5,438 bases of DNA from JBHIET01 sp046760785 (GTDB lineage Bacteria; Chloroflexota; Anaerolineae; B4-G1), in assembly GCA_046760785.1 (NCBI GenBank), contig JBHIET010000130.1:1-5438 (forward strand), given 5' to 3'. The notes beneath the pieces are model-generated. The model ran no database searches and was not told where the DNA came from. It saw nothing but the letters and a program-made list of their open reading frames with translations. A program made the translations under genes and the position numbers. Positions 1 through 4,434 of the stretch are shown here, one piece after another (position 1 is the stretch's first letter; every line of letters begins with the position of its first letter).

Positions 1-25
1 ACGCTGCTCAGGCTGAGTAGTGACG
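1..25 (+). repeat. Short dispersed repeat, copy 1
   Basis: The first 25 bases match 3562-3585 at 22 of 25 positions, allowing one gap; the shared core is CTCAGGCTG followed by GTAGT and ACG. The copy lies at the window edge and may extend further left. It abuts or forms the beginning of the decayed gene that follows. Function unknown; it is probably a dispersed intergenic repeat of the genome. Confidence 0.55.
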
Positions 26-130
26 TCTTTTGGACAGATTATGAAAGGGTCTCATTGTAGAAAACCATGATGACTTGGCCGGACACTACGACGACGTGTT
101 GGATGTTATCGAAAACCCGGACATTCTAAG

Positions 131-352
131 TACAGCAAGGCATAGATTCGTTCCGAGTTCCCCGTTCGCCACGCCGCCCGGAGCTGAACCGCTCGGCTGA
201 GCTCGCGACGAAGCCTCCGGGCTGAAAGAGCAAAGCCCTACGGGCTAGAGCGGCCCTGATTCAGCCCCGAAGGGGCTTCGTTCTTTCAGCGCGGGGTCTT
301 CAGCCCCGCGCTGGCACCGGATAAATTGGGAATGAACTTGCGGAAGGCTGTA
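131..352. mobile_element. MITE-like 222-bp non-autonomous element with 5-bp target duplication
   Basis: The element begins TACAGC at 131 and ends GCTGTA at 352. The outer 29 bases of the two ends match as inverted repeats at 18 positions, including the terminal six and an inner TTC-TTCC block. The flanks carry the direct repeat CTAAG at 126-130 and 353-357. Excising the element with one repeat copy restores the interrupted reading frame, which is direct evidence of insertion. Inside there are only GC-rich palindromes and no transposase, so mobilisation would need an enzyme supplied elsewhere. The shared flank can also be read as a 7-bp repeat CTAAGTA, because the element itself starts with TA. 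The parent insertion-sequence family is not recognised. Confidence 0.75.
234..313. repeat. Cluster of three hairpins inside the inserted element
   Basis: There are three consecutive perfect stems: AGCCC/GGGCT with a 3-nt loop (234-246), AGCCCC/GGGGCT with loop GAA (263-277), and CAGCGCGGGG/CCCCGCGCTG with a 7-nt loop (287-313). In addition, GCTGAAAGA (221-229) is the complement of TCTTTCAGC (282-290), and CGAAGCC (209-215) of GGCTTCG (274-280). The array is a compact structured core typical of palindromic intergenic repeats; it would also act as a transcription barrier inside the split gene. Confidence 0.7.
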
Positions 353-498
353 CTAAGTAGGCATCGGGGATCGTTGATTGCTGTACGTGGGGTTGGCAAA
401 GGTTGGTATCTGGCGGTGATATATCGCCAATTGTTAGATGAAGATGGTTTTGTCATCACGGCATATTTCACCTCAAAAATGGATCGGAGAAAAACAAT

Positions 499-645
499 AT
501 GGAAGAGAGAGTAACATCAACAGCGAATGCGGCTATATCCGTGGTGTCCGCGCCTATCGTCAGTGCCGTGCCATACCTGATCCGTTTCCCCAGCCATCGT
601 TTCTGGGTAGATTACGACGAGAAGGCCGACGTGTTGTATAAGTGA
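499..645 (+). pseudogene. Truncated DUF2283-family gene
   Basis: The ATG at 499 has a good ribosome binding site (GGAG at 486-489, 9-nt spacer) and overlaps the end of the preceding gene by 16 bases. The 48-residue product contains PYLIRFPSHRFWVDYDEKAD followed by VLYK and stop. The WVDYDExADVLY signature is the start of the DUF2283 domain; in intact members VLY is followed by an aliphatic/Ser-Phe strand and about 40 more residues ending in a glycine-rich beta hairpin. Here a TGA follows VLYK, and neither other forward frame downstream resumes a recognisable domain (one reads SDHFGRVGEGYSIIFDL, which does not look like the family). The gene is therefore a 3' truncated remnant. DUF2283 genes are often found beside DUF4258-like or nuclease-like small genes, so the pair may once have worked as an antitoxin-like partner; this is inference. 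Confidence 0.6.
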
Positions 646-849
646 CCATTTTGGACGTGTCGGCGAGGGATACAGCATAATCTTTGACCTGTGCAGTTAG
701 AACGGTTACGCCTATTTTCCCGTTTGTCCGTGTCCAATTTAACTGCACGGATAGAGGATTTTGGAACTTGAGCAGAGGGTTGGCAATGTCCCCCTTGAGT
801 GTCGTTGCTGCCTGCTTGCCCCGCTTGTTTACGATCCAGGAATAGCAAA
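646..849. other. Gene-free decayed stretch
   Basis: Between the truncated DUF2283 gene and the terminator of the minus-strand operon I find no reading frame with protein-like composition or a recognisable family. The only structure is the inverted repeat at 691-748. The stretch probably contains eroded remains of the accessory genes to the left. Confidence 0.5.
691..748. repeat. 58-bp segment bounded by a 9-bp perfect inverted repeat
   Basis: GTGCAGTTA at 691-699 is exactly complementary to TAACTGCAC at 740-748, with 40 bases between. Flanking bases add CC/GG with one mismatch. No direct repeat of target type flanks it, and the spacer encodes nothing. It could be a miniature element, an operator-like palindrome, or the worn end of an insertion sequence; the sequence does not decide. 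Confidence 0.4.
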
Positions 850-872
850 ACGGCCTCTATAACGGAGGCCGT
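850..872 (-). terminator. Rho-independent terminator of the sigma factor operon
   Basis: An 8-bp perfect GC-rich stem, ACGGCCTC at 850-857 paired with GAGGCCGT at 865-872, encloses a 7-nt loop. Read on the minus strand the stem runs into TTTTGC. It starts 24 bases past the stop of the membrane protein gene, which is the expected place for the end of the minus-strand operon. The T-run is short, so strength is uncertain. Confidence 0.75.
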
Positions 873-896
873 CTTGCATAACGAGACAAGGACGAT

Positions 897-1976
897 TCAG
901 TCACCTGATTCAGGCGACCCTTCTGGCTCTGCCTCCAGGCTCTCAACTTCCAACCCCTCCAACGCACGCAGTTCTCGGTAGGTCAGTGTCCACACACTGG
1001 ACTTGAACACCTCCATCAGCCCACCCAGGAACAGCCACGGCACCGCCATTACCAGCGCAAAGATCGGGATACCGACCACAGCCCCCAGAATATACGGCAC
1101 TGCTCCATCGAAGAACAGGCTGGTCAGCCCCCACACGATGAGCGCTGGCAGACCACCCAACACGGCTCCCACGACAATCAGCAAGACGATCACAGGAAGC
1201 AGCAAGATTGTGAAAGCGAGTATCACGATTACCCAGCCGATGCTCACGCCAAGCATGATGAGCCACATAACCAGCACATCCTGCCAGCGCCGTCTCACGA
1301 CGCCGAAGCCGTGGCGGATCGCCTCAATCACCCCCAACTCCTCCAGTGCGCACGCCCGCCAGAAGAACTTCACGAGCAGTGAGAGCATCGCGCCGACGAC
1401 GATGGCCAGAAGGACGAGCAGGAGGAACAGGCCGATTGTGGCAACGGTGCCGATCACGCCGACAGCCGTAATTTTCGTCAGCCAGAGTAGCAGTGGGGCC
1501 AACGCCAGCGCGAACAGCAGGATAAACACTAGTGCCGTAGGCAGGCCGATCAGCAGTCTAATCAGGAAGAGTCGCCAAGCGGTGCGCGACCAGCCTAGCC
1601 GGAACCCCTGGCGCACACCGAGCTTCTCACCCGTACCCTCGTGGTGGTCCACCATCCGTATCAGTGCCGTCTCCGCCACGTAGCGCGCTACCGCTGCCAC
1701 GACGACTAGGATGAGGATTACGCACGCTAACGCGATGCCAGCGACAATCAGGATGGTCACGACATCAGGTGGAATCTCCGGTATAGTAAATTCACCTGGT
1801 GGAGGAAAGCCGCCGTTGCCACCCCCACCGCCATTGCCGCCACCCCTGCCACCTGCATGGCCACCACTATAGCCGCCGCTGGCGGTGGTCAGCGCAAGGA
1901 TGATGCCAAAGATCCACAGCGCCCGGTAGCGCCAGGTCGTCTCCCAGGCTCGTTTTAAAACCTTTATGTGATCCAT
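897..1976 (-). CDS. Multi-pass membrane protein of unknown function
   Basis: This 359-residue protein starts at an ATG with the ribosome binding site AAAGGAG (complement of 1987-1993) 10 nt upstream. It begins MDHIKVLKRAWETTWRYRAL, a short cytoplasmic amphipathic stretch, then a membrane segment (about 20-31), a glycine-rich low-complexity loop (34-56), a Pro-rich linker (57-70), and hydrophobic segments near 72-98, 135-166, 170-203, 232-268, 270-288 and 295-322. The C-terminal tail (335-359) is acidic. Two parts look like related modules: GVRQGFRLGWSRTAWRLFLI (120-139) and GVIEAIRHGFGVVRRRWQDV (215-234) each put a Gly/Arg/Trp-containing amphipathic helix in front of a long membrane pair. This layout is seen in large uncharacterised membrane protein families (DUF7544 or the membrane domain of glycerophosphodiesterases), with no catalytic domain here. 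It lies 22 bp after the anti-sigma gene and is the last gene of the operon, so it may be a target or an accessory of the envelope stress system. Function unknown. Confidence 0.88.
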   Translation of the reverse strand: MDHIKVLKRAWETTWRYRALWIFGIILALTTASGGYSGGHAGGRGGGNGGGGGNGGFPPPGEFTIPEIPPDVVTILIVAGIALACVILILVVVAAVARYVAETALIRMVDHHEGTGEKLGVRQGFRLGWSRTAWRLFLIRLLIGLPTALVFILLFALALAPLLLWLTKITAVGVIGTVATIGLFLLLVLLAIVVGAMLSLLVKFFWRACALEELGVIEAIRHGFGVVRRRWQDVLVMWLIMLGVSIGWVIVILAFTILLLPVIVLLIVVGAVLGGLPALIVWGLTSLFFDGAVPYILGAVVGIPIFALVMAVPWLFLGGLMEVFKSSVWTLTYRELRALEGLEVESLEAEPEGSPESGD

Positions 1977-1998
1977 CTCTAGCTTGCTCCTTTCATTA

Positions 1999-2628
1999 TC
2001 ACCCTATCCGTTGGTGTCCTAGAATCCGTGTTCTATGCCGACGGCGAGCCCACCAACTGGCCAGCCAGCTCCAATACAACAGGCCGATCACAGCCAGCGC
2101 CACTACATTCAACGTGACACCCCACCCCAAGGGCCCGCCATGGCTCAGCAACTGCAGCACGAGATGTCCAACGTTGCTCAGGCTCGCCCTCGACGAACCC
2201 AAGAGCTCGGTCAGCGACGGGCCTTGCTGCGACGCAGGTAGCAGCTTCGCTATCACATCACCCCCCAGGCCCATTTGCAGGACATCCAGCACCACACCAG
2301 AGACGAGGAACACTGCCCGGACGAAGGCCCCCGCGCCGAGCAGTCCCACCGGAACCAGCCGCCAGCCGATCTCCAGCACCCTCTTCCAGGTTGGTTCCAG
2401 CGGACGGCGCGGCAGGCGCAACCTCACTTGCGCTACGAAGCGATCGGGCGGAGTAAGGCCCTCGGCGGCAGGGCTCTCCTGCAACAGCACCGACATCGCC
2501 TGCAGTCTCTCCAGTTCAGTGCGGCACGCTGGGCAGTGCGCCAGGTGAGTCTCTACCTGCCGCAATCGCAGCCCTCTCAACTCGCCGTCGTGGTACGCTC
2601 CCAGCCAGGGTGTCGCGTGCTCGTTCAT
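1999..2628 (-). CDS. Zinc-finger membrane anti-sigma factor
   Basis: This 209-residue protein partners the ECF sigma factor encoded just upstream. Residues 1-50 form a ZAS/zf-HC2 anti-sigma domain: LGAYHDGEL, then the zinc motif H28-x3-C32-x2-C35 in THLAHCPAC, then the amphipathic helix RTELERLQAMSVLLQES that in family structures clasps the sigma factor. A linker rich in Pro and Arg (55-85) leads to two predicted membrane segments, about 91-118 and 168-194, with a roughly 50-residue loop between them and a basic cytoplasmic tail (195-209, RRRHRTR). The topology places the zinc domain in the cytoplasm. Its ATG overlaps the sigma stop codon as ATGA (2625-2628), and its ribosome binding site GGAG (complement of 2634-2637, 5-nt spacer) lies inside the sigma gene, so the two are probably translationally coupled to keep their amounts matched. 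A zinc domain of this type can also be a redox sensor; that is not shown here. Confidence 0.92.
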   Translation of the reverse strand: MNEHATPWLGAYHDGELRGLRLRQVETHLAHCPACRTELERLQAMSVLLQESPAAEGLTPPDRFVAQVRLRLPRRPLEPTWKRVLEIGWRLVPVGLLGAGAFVRAVFLVSGVVLDVLQMGLGGDVIAKLLPASQQGPSLTELLGSSRASLSNVGHLVLQLLSHGGPLGWGVTLNVVALAVIGLLYWSWLASWWARRRHRTRILGHQRIG

Positions 2629-3260
2629 AGCAACTCCAAATAAGGGGCCAGCGTCTCTCGCAGTCGGTTGCGGGCGTAGTTCAGCCGCGACATCACCGTG
2701 CCCATGGGGATACCCAGCGTAGCGGCGATCTCCCGATACGACAGCCCCTCATACTCCCGCAACACCAGCACCGAGCGGCTGGCCGGCGGCAATGCCAACA
2801 CCGCCTGGCGCACCTGCTCGCCCCGCTCTTTCCTTTCCACCGTGGCCTCCGGCCCGGCATCCGACGCAGCCAGCGGCAATGCGTCCACGTCCACCGTCCC
2901 CTTCTCGCGTCGCAGAGAGTCCAGCGCGAGGTTGGCGGCGATGCGATACAGCCAGTTGCGGAAAGGCGATCGAGGCCGGTAATCAGGAAGATGCCGCCAG
3001 GCGCGGATGAACGTCTCTTGTGCCGCGTCCTCGGCCAGGTTTGCATCCCCACACATGCGGTACACCACGTTGACAACCCCCTCCCGGTTGAGGCAGACCA
3101 GCTCACCAAAGGCTTGCTGGTCCCCCTGTTGAGCCTGGGCGATCAGTTCGAGTTCGGTTTCTGCTGGCGGCGCTGACCGACTGCTCACGCTGTTATTTGC
3201 CCCTTCTGCCCTTTCAACGCTGTTAGCTGCGGTTTTATTCGGGCCGGAGTAACTACTCAC
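2625..3260 (-). CDS. ECF RNA polymerase sigma factor (RpoE-like sigma-70 family)
   Basis: The protein directs RNA polymerase to a specific promoter set, probably envelope-stress genes, and is held inactive by the anti-sigma factor encoded next. Sigma region 2 covers about residues 50-118 and contains DANLAEDAAQETFIRAWRHL and FRNWLYRIAANLALDSLRR, the core-binding and -10 recognition part. An acidic/Pro linker follows, then region 4 (about 147-205) with the helix-turn-helix LSYREIAATLGIPMGTVMSR, which contacts the -35 element. There is no extra C-terminal sensory domain. The start is uncertain: the frame opens at GTG 3260 (211 residues) with a poorly placed site, and a second GTG at 3188 would give 187 residues beginning SSRSAPPAETELELIAQ, closer to the usual length. 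The N-terminal 24 residues (NSV and SS repeated) are low complexity and unlike the family. The gene heads a three-gene operon and is divergent from the rhomboid operon. ECF operons are commonly self-activated, but I could not identify the promoter with confidence. Confidence 0.93.
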   Translation of the reverse strand: MSSYSGPNKTAANSVERAEGANNSVSSRSAPPAETELELIAQAQQGDQQAFGELVCLNREGVVNVVYRMCGDANLAEDAAQETFIRAWRHLPDYRPRSPFRNWLYRIAANLALDSLRREKGTVDVDALPLAASDAGPEATVERKERGEQVRQAVLALPPASRSVLVLREYEGLSYREIAATLGIPMGTVMSRLNYARNRLRETLAPYLELL

Positions 3261-3308
3261 CCTAAGCCTAGATTTCGCACTCCGCTAGCAGCTAAATCAG
3301 GCCAGTCG

Positions 3309-3390
3309 TCCTGAGTGCCGCGAAGCGGCGTATCGAAGGGCGACGGGCCGCTAAATCGCCCCTTCGATACGACCTTCGGCCTACTCAGGA
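3309..3390. repeat. 82-bp imperfect palindrome (intergenic hairpin repeat)
   Basis: The arm at 3309-3343 and the arm at 3356-3390 are near-complementary: both read TCCTGAGT on one side, CGTATCGAAGGG in the middle and CGA next to a 12-nt loop. Each arm also has a small internal stem, for example CCGC-GAA-GCGG at 3318-3328. The sequence resembles a palindromic repeat I have met in the intergenic DNA of many unrelated genomes. It sits between divergent operons, about 50 bases upstream of the sigma gene, where it could insulate them or be an inert mobile repeat. It encodes no protein. Confidence 0.75.
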
Positions 3391-3592
3391 TGCGATTCAG
3401 CTATGATCTGTACAATCACTGTTACGATTTCCAGGGGTGCGAAAAACAGGCTAAGCTCGGACTCCCCCCCGTCCCAGGGACGTCACATGCGGTGGATGGC
3501 CGCTTTTCCGTGCCGCTCAAGACGGCCCAGAGACAGTGGCTACGAGCTTGGGAAACGATCTACGCTACTCAGGCTGGTAGTAACGGGCCGGA
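3391..3592. other. Non-coding stretch with weak RNA-like pairing
   Basis: There is no credible protein here; the frames crossing it have no family features and no ribosome binding sites. Nested complementary segments exist: TTTCC (3428-3432) with GGAAA (3551-3555) enclosing AAGCTCG (3453-3459) with CGAGCTT (3543-3549), and a local hairpin CGTCC-CAG-GGACG (3470-3482). They could mark a structured RNA, but no known riboswitch or small RNA consensus was recognised. The promoter of the rhomboid operon lies just downstream, so this part is outside that transcript. Confidence 0.35.
3562..3585 (+). repeat. Short dispersed repeat, copy 2
   Basis: This segment matches the first 25 bases of the window at 22 positions with one gap, sharing CTCAGGCTG and GTAGT. 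It lies just upstream of the -35 box of the rhomboid promoter. Sequence beyond the core does not match between the two copies. Confidence 0.55.
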
Positions 3593-3620
3593 TTGCCATC
3601 CGTGTTAGATGTAGTATACT
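3593..3620 (+). promoter_or_regulatory. Housekeeping-type promoter of the rhomboid operon
   Basis: The -35 box TTGCCA (3593-3598) and the -10 box TATACT (3615-3620) are separated by 16 bp and match the sigma-70/SigA consensus at 4 of 6 and 5 of 6 positions. Transcription would start near 3627, leaving a leader of about 78 nt before the ATG at 3705. It does not look like an ECF-type promoter, so the operon is probably not solely controlled by the divergent sigma factor. Confidence 0.65.
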
Positions 3621-3628
3621 GTAATAGC

Positions 3629-3649
3629 GTGAAACGTAAAACGTGAGGT
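3629..3649 (+). repeat. Degenerate heptamer run
   Basis: Three consecutive 7-mers, GTGAAAC, GTAAAAC and GTGAGGT, stand at 3629-3649 in the leader of the rhomboid operon. Similar AAACGT-type heptamer runs are a familiar form of intergenic low-complexity DNA; a regulatory role is not evident. Confidence 0.4.
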
Positions 3650-3693
3650 GTGACTGGCTACGTGTTGGATCGGCAAGCCGAGGTTGGCCAAAA

Positions 3694-3698
3694 GGGAG
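3694..3698 (+). promoter_or_regulatory. Ribosome binding site fixing the rhomboid start
   Basis: GGGAG lies 6 nt before the ATG at 3705. The open frame begins earlier, at TTG 3684, but that codon has no binding site and would place this motif inside the gene. The ATG at 3705 also yields the family-typical N-terminus MIPLRD. Confidence 0.75.
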
Positions 3699-3704
3699 CG
3701 AACC

Positions 3705-4403
3705 ATGATTCCGTTGCGTGATACCATATCCTCTCGCCGTTTTCCCATCGTCAATACAGCGATCATCGTTCTCAATGTGTTGGTCTTCTTGTTCGAGAGT
3801 ATCCTGACGCCGGATCAACTGGAGCAGGTCATCCGGGCTTGGGGGTTGGTGCCAACTCATTTCTGGCAAGGCGCTGGTTTGGGCCGTTGGTTGCCCATGT
3901 TTACCTCAGTGTTCATGCACGGGGGCTGGTGGCATCTGATTTCCAATATGCTCGCTCTTTACATCTTCGGGGACAACGTCGAGGACCGCCTGGGCCATTT
4001 CCGTTATTTGTTGTTTTACCTGCTGGGCGGGCTGGTGGCCGGCGGAGCCCAATTGTTGGCTTACCATAGTTCTCCCCTCCCGACAGTGGGGGCCAGTGGG
4101 GCTATCGCTGGCGTGTTAGGAGCCTACCTGGTGCTCTATCCCCACGCCCGTGTCGTCACCCTCGTGTTTATGTTCTACTTCATGCGCATCGTCGAAATTC
4201 CCGCCTTGATCTACCTGGGCTTCTGGTTCATCTCCCAATTGTTCAACGGCCTCTTTGCCCTGGCCGCCGCGGCCGATGCCATGCAGGCTGGCGGTGTGGC
4301 CTGGTGGGCGCACATTGGAGGCTTCGTCTTCGGGCTAGCGATCATCCGACTCATCTCGCCTCGTCGCCCTCGCACTTATGCTGACGAGTACTGGCCCTGG
4401 TAA
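3705..4403 (+). CDS. Rhomboid family intramembrane serine protease
   Basis: This 232-residue integral membrane protein cleaves transmembrane helices of substrate proteins within the lipid bilayer. Counting from the ATG at 3705, MIPLRDTISSRRFPIVNTAI is the usual N-terminus, followed by membrane helix 1 (about 14-32), a loop L1 with RWLPMFTSVFMHGGWWHLIS, and the conserved H77-x3-N81 of helix 2. The catalytic serine is S131 in the GASG motif (129-132) at the start of helix 4, and the catalytic histidine is H203 in the AHIGG motif (202-206) of helix 6. Other helices lie near 99-120, 134-160 and 165-190. All key residues are present, so the enzyme should be active. There is no extra cytoplasmic domain. 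It is the first gene of a plus-strand operon, 31 bp before the Clp-fold protease. The substrate is unknown; the neighbouring membrane anti-sigma factor is one candidate, but only by position. Confidence 0.95.
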   Translation: MIPLRDTISSRRFPIVNTAIIVLNVLVFLFESILTPDQLEQVIRAWGLVPTHFWQGAGLGRWLPMFTSVFMHGGWWHLISNMLALYIFGDNVEDRLGHFRYLLFYLLGGLVAGGAQLLAYHSSPLPTVGASGAIAGVLGAYLVLYPHARVVTLVFMFYFMRIVEIPALIYLGFWFISQLFNGLFALAAAADAMQAGGVAWWAHIGGFVFGLAIIRLISPRRPRTYADEYWPW

Positions 4404-4424
4404 CATAACGAGAACTCAGAGCAA

Positions 4425-4429
4425 GGAGG
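4425..4429 (+). promoter_or_regulatory. Strong ribosome binding site fixing the protease start
   Basis: AGGAGGT at 4424-4430 lies just before ATG 4435, with 5 nt between GGAGG and the ATG. The open frame could begin at ATG 4378, inside the rhomboid gene, but that gives an unrelated 19-residue extension without a binding site. Confidence 0.8.
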
Positions 4430-4434
4430 TTCCG

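Larger units (their letters stand above)
22..514 (+). pseudogene. Small conserved hypothetical/nuclease-like gene, split by an inserted element
   Basis: Two coding pieces belong to one gene. The left piece (about 54-132) reads IVENHDDLAGHYDDVLDVIE then NPDILS; the right piece (353-514) reads SRHRGSLIAVRGVGKGWYLA onward to DGFVITAYFTSKMDRR and ends at a TAA at 512-514. The pieces are in different frames, but deleting 227 bases (one CTAAG plus the element 131-352) joins them without loss as DILSRHRG. From memory, small bacterial proteins with a VLDxxENPD motif near the N-terminus and a GFVITAYxTxxxxRR end are annotated as hypothetical or as PBECR/RelE-like nuclease-fold proteins; that family name is tentative. 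A second lesion lies near base 54, where the frame reading VFWTDYERVS must drop one base (modulo three) to continue as IVENHDDL. The start codon is not identifiable. The gene is almost certainly non-functional. The next gene overlaps its end, suggesting a former two-gene operon. Confidence 0.72.

Noticed and set aside
221..313. CRISPR-like repetition in the GC-rich hairpin cluster
   Set aside because: The units are inverted and of different lengths, with no regular spacers; they are hairpins of a mobile repeat.
560..848. Two minus-strand frames of 62 and 78 residues
   Set aside because: They cross the truncated DUF2283 gene and featureless DNA; no family resemblance, and no binding site that stood out.
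1003..1683. 226-residue open frame on the plus strand
   Set aside because: It is the antisense shadow of the membrane protein gene: composition rich in Ser, Thr, Pro and Arg, no domain, no ribosome binding site.
2114..2643. Plus-strand frames of 144 and 122 residues over the anti-sigma gene
   Set aside because: Codon composition and lack of motifs mark them as shadows of the anti-sigma gene, which has a clear zinc motif and membrane segments.
3391..3440. Possible leftward promoter for the sigma operon (TTGTAC and GGAAAT-like boxes on the minus strand)
   Set aside because: Spacings and box matches are poor, and the large palindrome would lie in the transcript; not convincing enough to annotate.
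3419..3555. Riboswitch upstream of the rhomboid operon
   Set aside because: No known consensus core was recognised, and the likely promoter lies downstream of the region, so it would not be in the leader.
3315..3608. 97-residue plus-strand frame in the divergent intergenic region
   Set aside because: It begins within the palindromic repeat and has no ribosome binding site or protein-like pattern.
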